Made by a program: the position numbers and the translations under genes. Below, piece by piece: positions 44,372-52,675 of a stretch of DNA of 64,000 nucleotides. Positions within the stretch are counted from its first letter, which is position 1; every line of letters starts with the position of its first letter. Origin of the DNA: CAIRDP01 sp037134895 (lineage in GTDB: Bacteria > Bacteroidota > Bacteroidia > Bacteroidales > FEN-979). The stretch is taken from NCBI GenBank assembly GCA_037134895.1, contig JBAXLI010000008.1, positions 31,499 to 95,498 of the forward strand. Reading direction: 5' to 3'. The notes below the pieces were generated by a model, which was not told where the DNA came from, did not search any database, and saw only the letters and a list, made by a program, of their open reading frames with translations.

Positions 44372-45400
44372 CTAATTTTTCTTTTTCTTCCTGAAGATGT
44401 CGAATCGCATTCCACCCCAAATCCTGAACTGGGATACATCGTAAAAGAAGGATGAATTGCTCCAGGGTGCATCAAGGTCATTGAAGCCGGTGATCACCGC
44501 TCCCCCTATGTACCATTTTTTTGTGTTGTAGCCTGCGGCCAGCCTGATACCGAGCTGGAATATGAAATCGGAACGGGAGTAGTTGTCGTTCTTGCCTTTG
44601 TAGGAGTATGAAAGCCAGGCCACCCCCGGGAAAACGGCGGCGTTAAAGTACATGTGCTTCAGGAACACAAAGGTATAGGTGTATCCCGGGGCAAGGCTGA
44701 TGGAATAAAAATCACCTTCTTTAATAATCTCATCAGGTGCAAGCTTGTATGTTTTAATGATCTCCGCTGGAATGATCCCCGTATCGGAAGATACCTGGAA
44801 ATATGAAAAACCCGGTCTGATCATGAATGACCCTGCGCTTTTCACTTGTCGCTCATTCTGAACGAAAGCCGCTCTGAGTGAGAATTTTCGGCTGTTGTAG
44901 ATCCAGTAACCATATGCCCCCAGTGAGAAAAGATTCATATCGGGCAGGATATAAAATCTGTTGTATGTCGGATGAATATTCCTGATATAAAATCCGTGGA
45001 AGTTTTGTATGAAGACTTCCGCAGCAATAGCCCTGCCAAAAGCATTTATCCTCAGGTCGATAGCCGATGTTTTTCCATATGTTTCCTTATTAAACTGATA
45101 AAACGGGTTTGTTATCGAAAGACCCAGCCCAAACCATTTGTAGAAGCCTGCAATTCCAAGTTTTATATCAGTATTGGGCTGGAATATAATATTGTCAACT
45201 TCATTTGTGCTAATCACGAAGGTTGCATTCTGATAAAGCAGGTAGAGCCTGGTTGTTAGCCATTCAGTGTAATCTTCAACATAATTCGTGTCAAGGGTTG
45301 AAGTGGACGTGATGTCTTTATTCTGGGCGAGGGACGGGTAACTTGTGCAGCCCAGGAATAAAATAGTATAAACAATAAGACTTGACAGTCTTGATTTCAT
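44372..45400 (-). CDS. DUF4421-like outer-membrane protein
   Basis: 342 aa. The signal peptide holds the hydrophobic core LIVYTILFLGCTSY followed by PSLAQ. The mature protein has the alternating hydrophobic/aromatic strands of a beta barrel, with YVEDYTEWLTTRLYLLY near its start and a C-terminal RIWGGMRFDIF then lysines. This arrangement fits the DUF4421 family of Bacteroidota; no biochemical function is known. The start overlaps the stop of the AtpI-like gene by 4 bp (ATGA). Confidence 0.8.
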   Translation of the reverse strand: MKSRLSSLIVYTILFLGCTSYPSLAQNKDITSTSTLDTNYVEDYTEWLTTRLYLLYQNATFVISTNEVDNIIFQPNTDIKLGIAGFYKWFGLGLSITNPFYQFNKETYGKTSAIDLRINAFGRAIAAEVFIQNFHGFYIRNIHPTYNRFYILPDMNLFSLGAYGYWIYNSRKFSLRAAFVQNERQVKSAGSFMIRPGFSYFQVSSDTGIIPAEIIKTYKLAPDEIIKEGDFYSISLAPGYTYTFVFLKHMYFNAAVFPGVAWLSYSYKGKNDNYSRSDFIFQLGIRLAAGYNTKKWYIGGAVITGFNDLDAPWSNSSFFYDVSQFRIWGGMRFDIFRKKKKN

Positions 45401-45804
45401 GCATGTTCGTTTCCGGTAGCGTCTGGCTTTTTTGTGAGCCCTACGACCTGAGTAACTTCGAATATGGTAAAGATAAGGTAAAGAACGAAGAAATTCAGCA
45501 GAAAAGGAACGGCGTCTTTTTTATTTAAGAAGGAGTAGATGATCATTATTGCAATAAACAGGAAAAGTTTGCCCGCCGTTGTAAGCATAAACATTGAGGT
45601 AAACCGGCTGAATTTCTTCTGAATAGAATTACTTAAGATCATGAACGATATTAGGCTGCAGCTATAAAAAAAAGCAAATAATACAGGTAATGCAGGAGAG
45701 AACCATGCTGCAGGAAGCAGGTAGTAAAGCGCAAGAGCCAAAATCCCTGCTGAAATGGTTACGATAAGAAGACTTTTAGCATAAGATGAGACTGCTGACT
45801 TCAT
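45397..45804 (-). CDS. AtpI-like small integral membrane protein
   Basis: 135 aa with four hydrophobic helices (about residues 10-30, 38-55, 70-90 and 103-122). The pattern and the position behind an AtpZ-like gene match the AtpI-like protein that in many Bacteroidota sits between bactofilin/AtpZ and atpB and assists assembly of the c-ring of ATP synthase. No atpB or other ATP synthase subunit gene follows here; DUF4421 does instead. Moderately sure. Confidence 0.7.
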   Translation of the reverse strand: MKSAVSSYAKSLLIVTISAGILALALYYLLPAAWFSPALPVLFAFFYSCSLISFMILSNSIQKKFSRFTSMFMLTTAGKLFLFIAIMIIYSFLNKKDAVPFLLNFFVLYLIFTIFEVTQVVGLTKKPDATGNEHA

Positions 45805-45806
45805 AA

Positions 45807-46025
45807 TTATTTTTTTTTAAGAAGGTCCCTGGTTACAAAATAGATCGATAAGAATACTGAGAGAATTGACAGCGTGACAGTAAAAACCGGCCTGGTGTCA
45901 AGCCATTGGTCCAGTTTCAATCCGCCGAAAGCTCCTCCTGCAATGATAGCCATCATTTGAAAAGCTATTCCGGAGTACCTCGCATACTGGTCTAATCCCT
46001 TTTTGGGATCAGTTTGTGGGCTCAT
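45807..46025 (-). CDS. AtpZ/AtpI-family protein (two-TM)
   Basis: 72 aa. Two membrane helices are visible (GIAFQMMAIIAGGAFGGL and FTVTLSILSVFLSIYFV) with the family's LDQWLDTRP between them and a basic end. AtpZ-like proteins are encoded at the head of F-ATPase operons and take part in Mg/Ca handling or rotor assembly. It overlaps the bactofilin stop by 17 bp and lies 2 bp from the AtpI-like gene. Confidence 0.8.
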   Translation of the reverse strand: MSPQTDPKKGLDQYARYSGIAFQMMAIIAGGAFGGLKLDQWLDTRPVFTVTLSILSVFLSIYFVTRDLLKKK

Positions 46026-46395
46026 TCGAAAAAGCTTTCACCTCCTGAGCACCCGCATTTTCCATTTTACAGGTTCCCGAAAATTGTGCACCTGGTTCTA
46101 TCGCCAGTTTCCCGGTCGTAATGTCACCTCTGTATTTGGCAGTTTCCTTAAGGGTTAACAGCTCAGCAACTTTCACGGTTGCGATTACCTCGCCTGAAAA
46201 ATCTCCGCTCTGGCAAATGATTTCCCCTTCGATCTTTCCGGTTATGCCAACCACGATCTTTCCTTTGCAAACGATGTTCCCTATCAGGGTACCATCGACC
46301 CTGAAGTCGCCGTTTACGCTGATTTCACCTTTTACAACAGTGCCCGGTCCCATAATATTTATGGAGGGCATTTCAGGTTCTCTGTTTTTTGCCAT
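46009..46395 (-). CDS. Bactofilin
   Basis: 128 aa. Polymer-forming cytoskeletal protein with the beta-helical DUF583 domain: PSINIMGPGTVVKGEISV, FRVDGTLIGNIVCKGKIVVG and KIEGEIICQSGDF form successive rungs. The N- and C-terminal tails are short and disordered. It starts 6 bp after the stop of the SprE/PorW-like gene and overlaps the AtpZ-like gene, so it lies in a tight operon. Confidence 0.93.
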   Translation of the reverse strand: MAKNREPEMPSINIMGPGTVVKGEISVNGDFRVDGTLIGNIVCKGKIVVGITGKIEGEIICQSGDFSGEVIATVKVAELLTLKETAKYRGDITTGKLAIEPGAQFSGTCKMENAGAQEVKAFSNEPTN

Positions 46396-46401
46396 GGCTT
46401 C

Positions 46402-49077
46402 TTATTTTACAAGGTATTTTTTGTCAAAAAACTTCTGGTATTTAGCTATGTCTTTACTTTTGTAAAGTACCGGATAATTGCTGACAGAGATTACAAAATC
46501 GCTGTAATCGCCGGCCGTTTCAAGCTTTGTAAAAATGTACCTGCTGTCCCTGATACTCAGAAGGTATTGCATAGCAGTACCTGCATTGTCGAAATTACTT
46601 ACTGTTACCATCTCCAGATTATTGTCGAACAGCAGGCTGTTCACCTCCAGTCCATCCAGGTCATGCAATTTGGAGTTGAAATCGGCAATTTTGATTTTCA
46701 GGGCATTTACGTCAACCTTTGAGTTGTTAACGATCAGGATGTAAAAATGAACGGCAGTTGAGTCAAATTTGTAAATACTTTCAGCCGCAATCAGAACTGC
46801 AGACGCTGAATCAGCAGGATTGGTTCCCGGCTGTCCGCCTTTGCCTGCGGGAGAGGTCAGTGAGGTCATTACTTCCTGTGCGAGAGCACTCACAGGACTT
46901 TTTGGATACTCCTTCTGGATCTTGTTCAGGGCTACGATCATCGAATCGGCAACTTCAATTTTCCCGAGTGAGAGGGCTCGCAGGTAATCAAACCGGGGGA
47001 GGAGGGCTGTGTCGCTTTTATACTTTGTATGGGCTTCGGCTGCATTGCTGATGACCATGTAATACTGTTGATTCTGAAATGCCTTGTAGGTTACCTCGTA
47101 GAGTTTTGAAGATTCCGATTTCCTGGAGGCCAGTTCCTTGTAATAATTCGGGTTGATGAGGAGCTTCGCATAATCAGTTTCGGGATAAGCTGTCAGTAAA
47201 AGGTTTTTATAATAATCTGATTTAGGGTCGTTTTTTAGTTCAGAATACAGAATGTAGAGCTCGTAATATGTTTGGGCTTTACCTGCGAAATCAGGATACT
47301 TCTGCAGGAGCGTTTCGAAACTTTCGATCGAATGCCCGTAATCATTCAGCCCCTCGATATAAATGAACCCGGCCTTGTAATATGCGTCCATGATCTTTTT
47401 ATTCGAAGCAGTCACTTTCGCCGGTGTGAACGGGATATCCTTAGTGTAGAACCTGCGGTCTTTAGGATTGGTAATTTTCGGCTCAGGTTTTTTTCCTGCA
47501 GTGGTGTCGGATCCCCTGGCCACAGCCGCCTGTGAAGTGTCGACCGGCTGCTCAACAGCAGGCATTGTTATTGCCTTATCGGTGAGAAACCAGTTGTCCT
47601 CAAGTTTCCTGCGTCCCCATTTTTTTGCAAATGTCGAAAAACCGCTTGCAAGGGTCGCAGCATTGTAAAAATACCAGCGGCCCTGGGATGAGGAAGTTGT
47701 GGTTGATTTGTCTTCCTGGGTGGCAAACATCTGGTTCTGCTGCTTTGTTTGTTCTGACTGCTGTTTCTTTACTTCTTCGGCGATATACTGGGAAATGATT
47801 TTATCTATGACCTTATTCCTCTGGTCTTCAGGCATTATTGCAAGAGCCTGCAGACTGTCTTCCCTGCTGATGAGCTGCAGCTGCATGACCAGGTCGGTCA
47901 GGGTTTCAGTTTTTTTCTTCAGGGCTTTGTAATTCGCGAAGTCGGGAGGCAGGAATTGCATGGTACTGTCATAATAGGCCTGGGCCATGGTATAATCAGG
48001 GAAAGAAAAGTAAATGTCGGCAAGCTCCAGTGCTGAAATAGCTCTCTGGTAGTTATTGTTTTTACTTGTGCTTACCGATTTGCCCAGATAATGGATTGCC
48101 ATAGTTGTATCTCTGTCGGTAAGAGAGATCTGGGCCAGGGAATAATAGATCTGGTCCTGGAATTCTATATTTTTCTCATCCTTCAGCATTTTTTTCAGCT
48201 TCTTGACGATATAATCCCGGTCGGTCGATTTGTTGGTATAACACTGGGCAAGATTTATCTTGGCATTAAATTCCATTTCGTAAGGCGAGGAATGTTTGAG
48301 TACCTCCGTATACATTGCTGCTGCCCGTTCGGGGTCTTCCTGTTTCTGGTAGATCTGGCCAAGGATAAAATAGATCCTCGTCTTCATTTTGACTTTTGGG
48401 TTAAGCTCAAGGGCCCGGTTGAGATAAGGCACCGCAGCTTCATAGTTTTTCTGCAGAATAAACGAATTGGCATATGCGAGATTGACCTTTTCTTCATATT
48501 TCGACGGGGCTTCGCCTTTATTTATCTTATTCAGCAGCATATCAAGCATTGGTTCTCCGCGGTTGAAGTCTCCCATCTGAAAATTGGCCATTGCAAGCCA
48601 ATACATGGCATCATATTTTATGTCATTGTCATTATATGTCTTGATGACAAACTCGAAAGTGCGCCTGGCCATACCGTAGTCCTTCTTGTAAAAATAGGCC
48701 TTGCCTATCAGCATGTACGCATCATCAATCCATTTGCAATACTCTTTGTGATTAAAGAACATCGAATGCTTCTGGATGGTTTTGGAAGCTTTCTTAATGG
48801 CATTATCCGAAAAATTGGCAGCTTTATTGCCCGATTTATCGCCGAAATTGTATACCGGGAGAACCAGTGAGAAATTGTCCTTCATCTGGGCGTCATAATC
48901 CTTGATGCCCTGTCGCATCAAGTCCATGCCGTTCCAGTAAACATTATAATGTGCAGTGATGTTATGGTATGTACGCCGGGTCCAGGTATTTTTCTTGGTG
49001 GAGCATGCACTGAAAAAAAATGTGCCGGCAAGCAATAAGAAAATTCCGGCGAGGGCGTATTTCTTCGTCGAGATCAA
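46402..49077 (-). CDS. SprE/PorW-like T9SS lipoprotein with TPR repeats
   Basis: 891 aa, TTG start at 49077 (no in-frame ATG nearby). Signal peptide with lipobox FFFSACS. The mature N-terminus KKNTWTRRTYHNITAHYNVYWNG is the typical start of the gliding/T9SS protein SprE (PorW). It is followed by many TPR-like repeats (AYFYKKDYGMARRTFEFVI; GQIYQKQEDPERAAAMYTEV) and further alpha-helical repeats in the C-terminal half (FETLLQKYPDF). SprE/PorW is needed for T9SS function. The genes encoding the T9SS core lie about 5 kb away in this window. A TAAATTTG promoter element precedes it. Confidence 0.9.
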   Translation of the reverse strand: MISTKKYALAGIFLLLAGTFFFSACSTKKNTWTRRTYHNITAHYNVYWNGMDLMRQGIKDYDAQMKDNFSLVLPVYNFGDKSGNKAANFSDNAIKKASKTIQKHSMFFNHKEYCKWIDDAYMLIGKAYFYKKDYGMARRTFEFVIKTYNDNDIKYDAMYWLAMANFQMGDFNRGEPMLDMLLNKINKGEAPSKYEEKVNLAYANSFILQKNYEAAVPYLNRALELNPKVKMKTRIYFILGQIYQKQEDPERAAAMYTEVLKHSSPYEMEFNAKINLAQCYTNKSTDRDYIVKKLKKMLKDEKNIEFQDQIYYSLAQISLTDRDTTMAIHYLGKSVSTSKNNNYQRAISALELADIYFSFPDYTMAQAYYDSTMQFLPPDFANYKALKKKTETLTDLVMQLQLISREDSLQALAIMPEDQRNKVIDKIISQYIAEEVKKQQSEQTKQQNQMFATQEDKSTTTSSSQGRWYFYNAATLASGFSTFAKKWGRRKLEDNWFLTDKAITMPAVEQPVDTSQAAVARGSDTTAGKKPEPKITNPKDRRFYTKDIPFTPAKVTASNKKIMDAYYKAGFIYIEGLNDYGHSIESFETLLQKYPDFAGKAQTYYELYILYSELKNDPKSDYYKNLLLTAYPETDYAKLLINPNYYKELASRKSESSKLYEVTYKAFQNQQYYMVISNAAEAHTKYKSDTALLPRFDYLRALSLGKIEVADSMIVALNKIQKEYPKSPVSALAQEVMTSLTSPAGKGGQPGTNPADSASAVLIAAESIYKFDSTAVHFYILIVNNSKVDVNALKIKIADFNSKLHDLDGLEVNSLLFDNNLEMVTVSNFDNAGTAMQYLLSIRDSRYIFTKLETAGDYSDFVISVSNYPVLYKSKDIAKYQKFFDKKYLVK

Positions 49078-49114
49078 ATCTTTGGTAATTAATACAGATA
49101 TAACATCAAAACCG

Positions 49115-49122
49115 CAAATTTA
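49115..49122 (-). promoter_or_regulatory. -7 element (TAAATTTG) before sprE/porW-bactofilin
   Basis: A minus-strand TAnnTTTG match lies 38 bp upstream of the TTG at 49077, so it supports this unusual start codon by leaving a short leader. Confidence 0.45.
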
Positions 49123-49174
49123 GTATAATTTTACGATATTTGCAGTCGTTATAGAATAAGGATCAGACTGCAGG

Positions 49175-50065
49175 ATGGCGGGAGAAAAAAGCGAAAAGAA
49201 GAGACAGAACTGGAAGGACAGGCTCAGGAATAAGTACCGTCTGGTCTTCATGAACGATGAAACTCTGGAAGAAAGGCTTACTTTCAGGCTCTCACGTCTT
49301 AATGTATTCGTAGCGCTTGGTACGGTAACCATTCTTCTTATTTTCCTGACCACTTTTCTGATCGCTTTCACTCCATTGAGAGAATACATTCCCGGGTATT
49401 CCAGTGTGGGGCTTCAGAAAAAACTCTATGAGCTCACTCTCAAAACAGATTCAATTGAGAAGGCACTGAAACGCAAAGACCGTTATCTTCAGAACCTCAG
49501 GGATGTAATCAATGGAAAAGATCTTTCTGAAGACAGGCCTATCATCAGGGATACAGTTCACAAATATGGTGATATCCGGCTGAAGAGGTCAGAGGAGGAT
49601 TCGCTGCTGAGGCTGGATGTTGAGAGTAAGGCAAAGTACAACCTATACAAGGCTGAATCGGGAGAGAGTTCCTCAGTACCCAGGGGATCGATAGGAGGGG
49701 TGCTTTTTTTTACTCCCCTGAAAGGCGTGATTACGAATGTGTTTGACCCGGTAAAAAAACATTTCGGACTGGATATCGTTGCCAAGCAGAACGAAGCAAT
49801 AAAATCAGTACTTGACGGGAGGGTAATTTTTGCCAGCTGGACCCTTGAGACCGGTTACGTTGTCGCGATACAGCATTCCCAGAATATCGTAAGCGTTTAC
49901 AAGCACAATTCGGCTATCCTTACCAGGGAGGGCGATTACGTGAATGCCGGAGAACCCGTTGCCATTATCGGGGAGACCGGGGAGTATTCAACCGGGCCCC
50001 ATCTTCATTTTGAGCTCTGGTACGAAGGAAATCCGGTCGATCCAAAAGAATATATTTCTTTCTGA
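49175..50065 (+). CDS. M23 family metallopeptidase
   Basis: 296 aa. The cytoplasmic basic tail is followed by one membrane helix at about residues 45-68 (GTVTILLIFLTTFLIAF), a short coiled-coil stalk (KLYELTLKTDSIEKALKRKD) and a C-terminal LytM domain. Zinc ligands: the HxxxD in KHFGLDIVA, and the HLHFELW near the end; TGYVVAIQHSQNIVSVY and GDYVNAGEPVAIIGETG lie between. It probably cuts peptidoglycan cross-links at the cell envelope. It lies 1 bp upstream of ispC and probably shares its transcript. Confidence 0.93.
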   Translation: MAGEKSEKKRQNWKDRLRNKYRLVFMNDETLEERLTFRLSRLNVFVALGTVTILLIFLTTFLIAFTPLREYIPGYSSVGLQKKLYELTLKTDSIEKALKRKDRYLQNLRDVINGKDLSEDRPIIRDTVHKYGDIRLKRSEEDSLLRLDVESKAKYNLYKAESGESSSVPRGSIGGVLFFTPLKGVITNVFDPVKKHFGLDIVAKQNEAIKSVLDGRVIFASWTLETGYVVAIQHSQNIVSVYKHNSAILTREGDYVNAGEPVAIIGETGEYSTGPHLHFELWYEGNPVDPKEYISF

Positions 50066-50066
50066 T

Positions 50067-51263
50067 ATGGGGAACCAGGATTTACCTAAAAAGAGGATCG
50101 CCCTTCTGGGATCCACCGGTTCAATCGGTCTGCAGACCCTTGATGTGATCAGGCAGAATCCTGATCTATTCGAGGTATCCGTGCTTACTGCCCAGAACAA
50201 CTGCGATTTGCTTATCAGGCAGGCAATAGAATTCTCTGCGGATACAGTGGTAATCGGTAATCCGGCCTGTTATGAAAAAGTATCATCCGCCCTCAGGCAA
50301 TATCCAATCAAAGTTTTTGCAGGTGAAGATTCCATTACCCAGGTCATGGAGATGGAAACGACCGACCTGGTTGTGAGTGCGCTTGTGGGCTATGCAGGCT
50401 TAAGGCCTACCCTTAAGGCAATCGAATACGGGAAGAATATTGCCCTCGCAAACAAGGAAACACTTGTTATCGCAGGAGATCTTGTGACCCGGAAAGCTCT
50501 TGAAAAGAAGGTAATGCTCATACCTGTCGATTCGGAGCATTCAGCTATTTTCCAATGTCTTGCCGGAGAACGGCATGGTACTGTTGAAAAGATCTGGCTT
50601 ACTGCATCCGGCGGACCTTTCAGAGGGAAAACAAGGGAACATCTCAGTTCGGTGAACAGGGAAGACGCCCTGAAGCATCCAAACTGGAAAATGGGTAATA
50701 AAATCACGATCGATTCAGCTTCGATGATGAACAAGGGCCTTGAGGTAATTGAAGCTCACTGGCTTTTCGGCATTGGCCCCGACCAGATCGATGTGATCAT
50801 CCATCCGCAGTCAATCATTCATTCAATCGTTCAGTTTATCGATGGTTCAATGAAAGCACAGATGGGCCTTCCTGATATGAGGCTGCCAATCCTTTATGCA
50901 CTCGGATTTCCTTTCAGGCTTCCTTCTGGCCTGCCCAGGTTCAGCTTCCTCGACCATCCCCGGCTGAGTTTCGAGCAGCCCGACAAGGATGTGTTCAGAA
51001 ACCTGGCATTAGCCTACAAATCCCTTGAATCGGGAGGGAATATGCCCTGCATTTTAAATGCAGCCAATGAAATTGCAGTGCAGGCATTTCTATCCGGGGA
51101 CGTAGGTTTTCTTGAGATGACCGATGTAATTGAACACTGTATGCATTCGGTAACGTTCAGATTACAGCCCTCTTATGACGACTATGTTGCAACCCATAAA
51201 GAGTCGGTAAGAATGGCTGAAGAATTTATTATTAACCGTAAAAAAAGCAAAGGAAAATATTGA
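50067..51263 (+). CDS. ispC: 1-deoxy-D-xylulose 5-phosphate reductoisomerase
   Basis: 398 aa from the ATG at 50067. Second step of the MEP isoprenoid pathway. The NADPH loop is ALLGSTGSIGLQTLDVI, with NIALANKETLVIAG and the metal/substrate site DSEHSAIFQCL in order, and SGGPFRGKT and NHPNWKMG-like segments after. The ATG follows the M23 stop (TGA, 50063-50065) after 1 bp, and its own stop overlaps the rseP ATG by one base (TGATG). Confidence 0.97.
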   Translation: MGNQDLPKKRIALLGSTGSIGLQTLDVIRQNPDLFEVSVLTAQNNCDLLIRQAIEFSADTVVIGNPACYEKVSSALRQYPIKVFAGEDSITQVMEMETTDLVVSALVGYAGLRPTLKAIEYGKNIALANKETLVIAGDLVTRKALEKKVMLIPVDSEHSAIFQCLAGERHGTVEKIWLTASGGPFRGKTREHLSSVNREDALKHPNWKMGNKITIDSASMMNKGLEVIEAHWLFGIGPDQIDVIIHPQSIIHSIVQFIDGSMKAQMGLPDMRLPILYALGFPFRLPSGLPRFSFLDHPRLSFEQPDKDVFRNLALAYKSLESGGNMPCILNAANEIAVQAFLSGDVGFLEMTDVIEHCMHSVTFRLQPSYDDYVATHKESVRMAEEFIINRKKSKGKY

Positions 51264-52582
51264 TGGAAATATTCATAAAAGTAGTTCAATTGTTACTAAG
51301 CCTTTCAATCCTCGTGATTTTTCATGAAATGGGGCATTTTTTTGCTGCAAAGGTCTTCAAAACCAGGGTTGAAAAGTTCTACCTGTTTTTTGATCCATGG
51401 TTTTCGCTGTTCAAGTTCAGGAAAGGTGAGACCGAATATGGCATCGGATGGCTGCCGTTGGGCGGGTATGTCAAGATCTCGGGAATGATCGATGAATCAA
51501 TGGATACCGAGCAGCTGAAGCAGCCACCCCAGCCCTGGGAATTCAGGTCTAAGCCTGCCTGGCAACGACTGATCATCATGCTCGGAGGAGTCACGGTAAA
51601 CCTGATCCTGGCCATTGCTATTTACATTATTATGCTCATGGCATGGGGGGAACAGTATTTGCCGGTTTCGGCGCTGAAGTACGGGATTTCGGTCGATTCA
51701 ACGGGGTATCAGATGGGTTTGAGGAACGGGGATCATATTGTTTCTATTGATAATAAAATTGTGGATGACTTTGCAGCTATTCCAAAGACACTGGTGCTTG
51801 AAGAAGCCAGGACCATACAGGTCGTAAGGGACGGGCAGCAGATCAGCATTGATATTCCGAAAAACTTCATCAGTAAACTGATAAAGAACAGCTCGGCTGA
51901 TTTTATTTCTTTTCGTGTGCCTTTCGTTGTTGCCAGTTTCAGTGTCGGATCTCCTGCAGGCAAAGCAGGTATAATAAAAGATGACAGGATCCTCGGGATT
52001 AACGACACCCTTCATCCATACTTTACTGAATTCAGGAAGGCCTTGCAGGCATGTAAGAACAAGGCAGTAAGTGTGATGGTGTTGAGGGGCAATGACACAC
52101 TGAAATTTAAGGTGAATGTTCCTTCCACCGGACTGATCGGTGTTTATTCAAAACCGCCGACCGATTTTCTGCAGTTCAGGGAAAAATCCTACACAGTTTT
52201 CACCGCTGTTCCGGCAGGAGTTGTCAAGGCTTTCCAGGGGGTAGGCAACTATGTGAAATCGATAAAATTACTTTTTTCCCAGGAAAAGGCCTATGAATCA
52301 GTCGGTGGGTTTATTTCGATCGGCTCCATCTTTCCATCGACATGGGACTGGCAGGCATTCTGGCAGCTTACAGCTTTCCTGTCGATCATGCTGGCGGTTC
52401 TAAATGTACTTCCGATACCGGCACTGGACGGGGGCCATGTGATGTTCCTTTTGTATGAGATTATTGCCAGGCGCAAGCCCAGTGACAAATTCATAGAATA
52501 TGCCCAGATCGTTGGAATGGTGATCCTTTTCGGCTTACTGATTTTCGCGAACGGGAATGATATAATGAAATTATTCAGGTAA
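51263..52582 (+). CDS. rseP: RIP metalloprotease RseP (site-2 protease)
   Basis: 439 aa from the ATG at 51263, which shares one base with the ispC stop. The zinc site HEMGH is at residues 21-25 in the first helix. PDZ-like segments lie in the middle (YQMGLRNGDHIVSI; SPAGKAGIIKDDRILGI), and the third zinc ligand is in NVLPIPALDGGHV near the C-terminus. It cuts membrane-anchored anti-sigma factors and signal-peptide remnants. In many Bacteria it lies beside dxr, as here. The stop is followed after 6 bp by a heptamer array. Confidence 0.96.
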   Translation: MEIFIKVVQLLLSLSILVIFHEMGHFFAAKVFKTRVEKFYLFFDPWFSLFKFRKGETEYGIGWLPLGGYVKISGMIDESMDTEQLKQPPQPWEFRSKPAWQRLIIMLGGVTVNLILAIAIYIIMLMAWGEQYLPVSALKYGISVDSTGYQMGLRNGDHIVSIDNKIVDDFAAIPKTLVLEEARTIQVVRDGQQISIDIPKNFISKLIKNSSADFISFRVPFVVASFSVGSPAGKAGIIKDDRILGINDTLHPYFTEFRKALQACKNKAVSVMVLRGNDTLKFKVNVPSTGLIGVYSKPPTDFLQFREKSYTVFTAVPAGVVKAFQGVGNYVKSIKLLFSQEKAYESVGGFISIGSIFPSTWDWQAFWQLTAFLSIMLAVLNVLPIPALDGGHVMFLLYEIIARRKPSDKFIEYAQIVGMVILFGLLIFANGNDIMKLFR

Positions 52583-52588
52583 AAATTT

Positions 52589-52675
52589 GAATATCGAATA
52601 TCGAATATTGAATATTGAATGATGAAGTAAGGTCATTCGACATTCAATATTCAATGTTCAACATTCGACATTCAT
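52589..52675. repeat. Heptanucleotide fold-back array, GAATATY flavour
   Basis: Units GAATATC, GAATATC, GAATATT, GAATATT, GAATGAT and GAAGTAA, then GGTCATT, CGACATT, CAATATT, CAATGTT, CAACATT and CGACATT, all in one 7-bp phase. It starts 6 bp after the rseP stop and includes the yitT stop codon (TCA on plus, 52672-52674). The halves are complementary. Confidence 0.92.
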
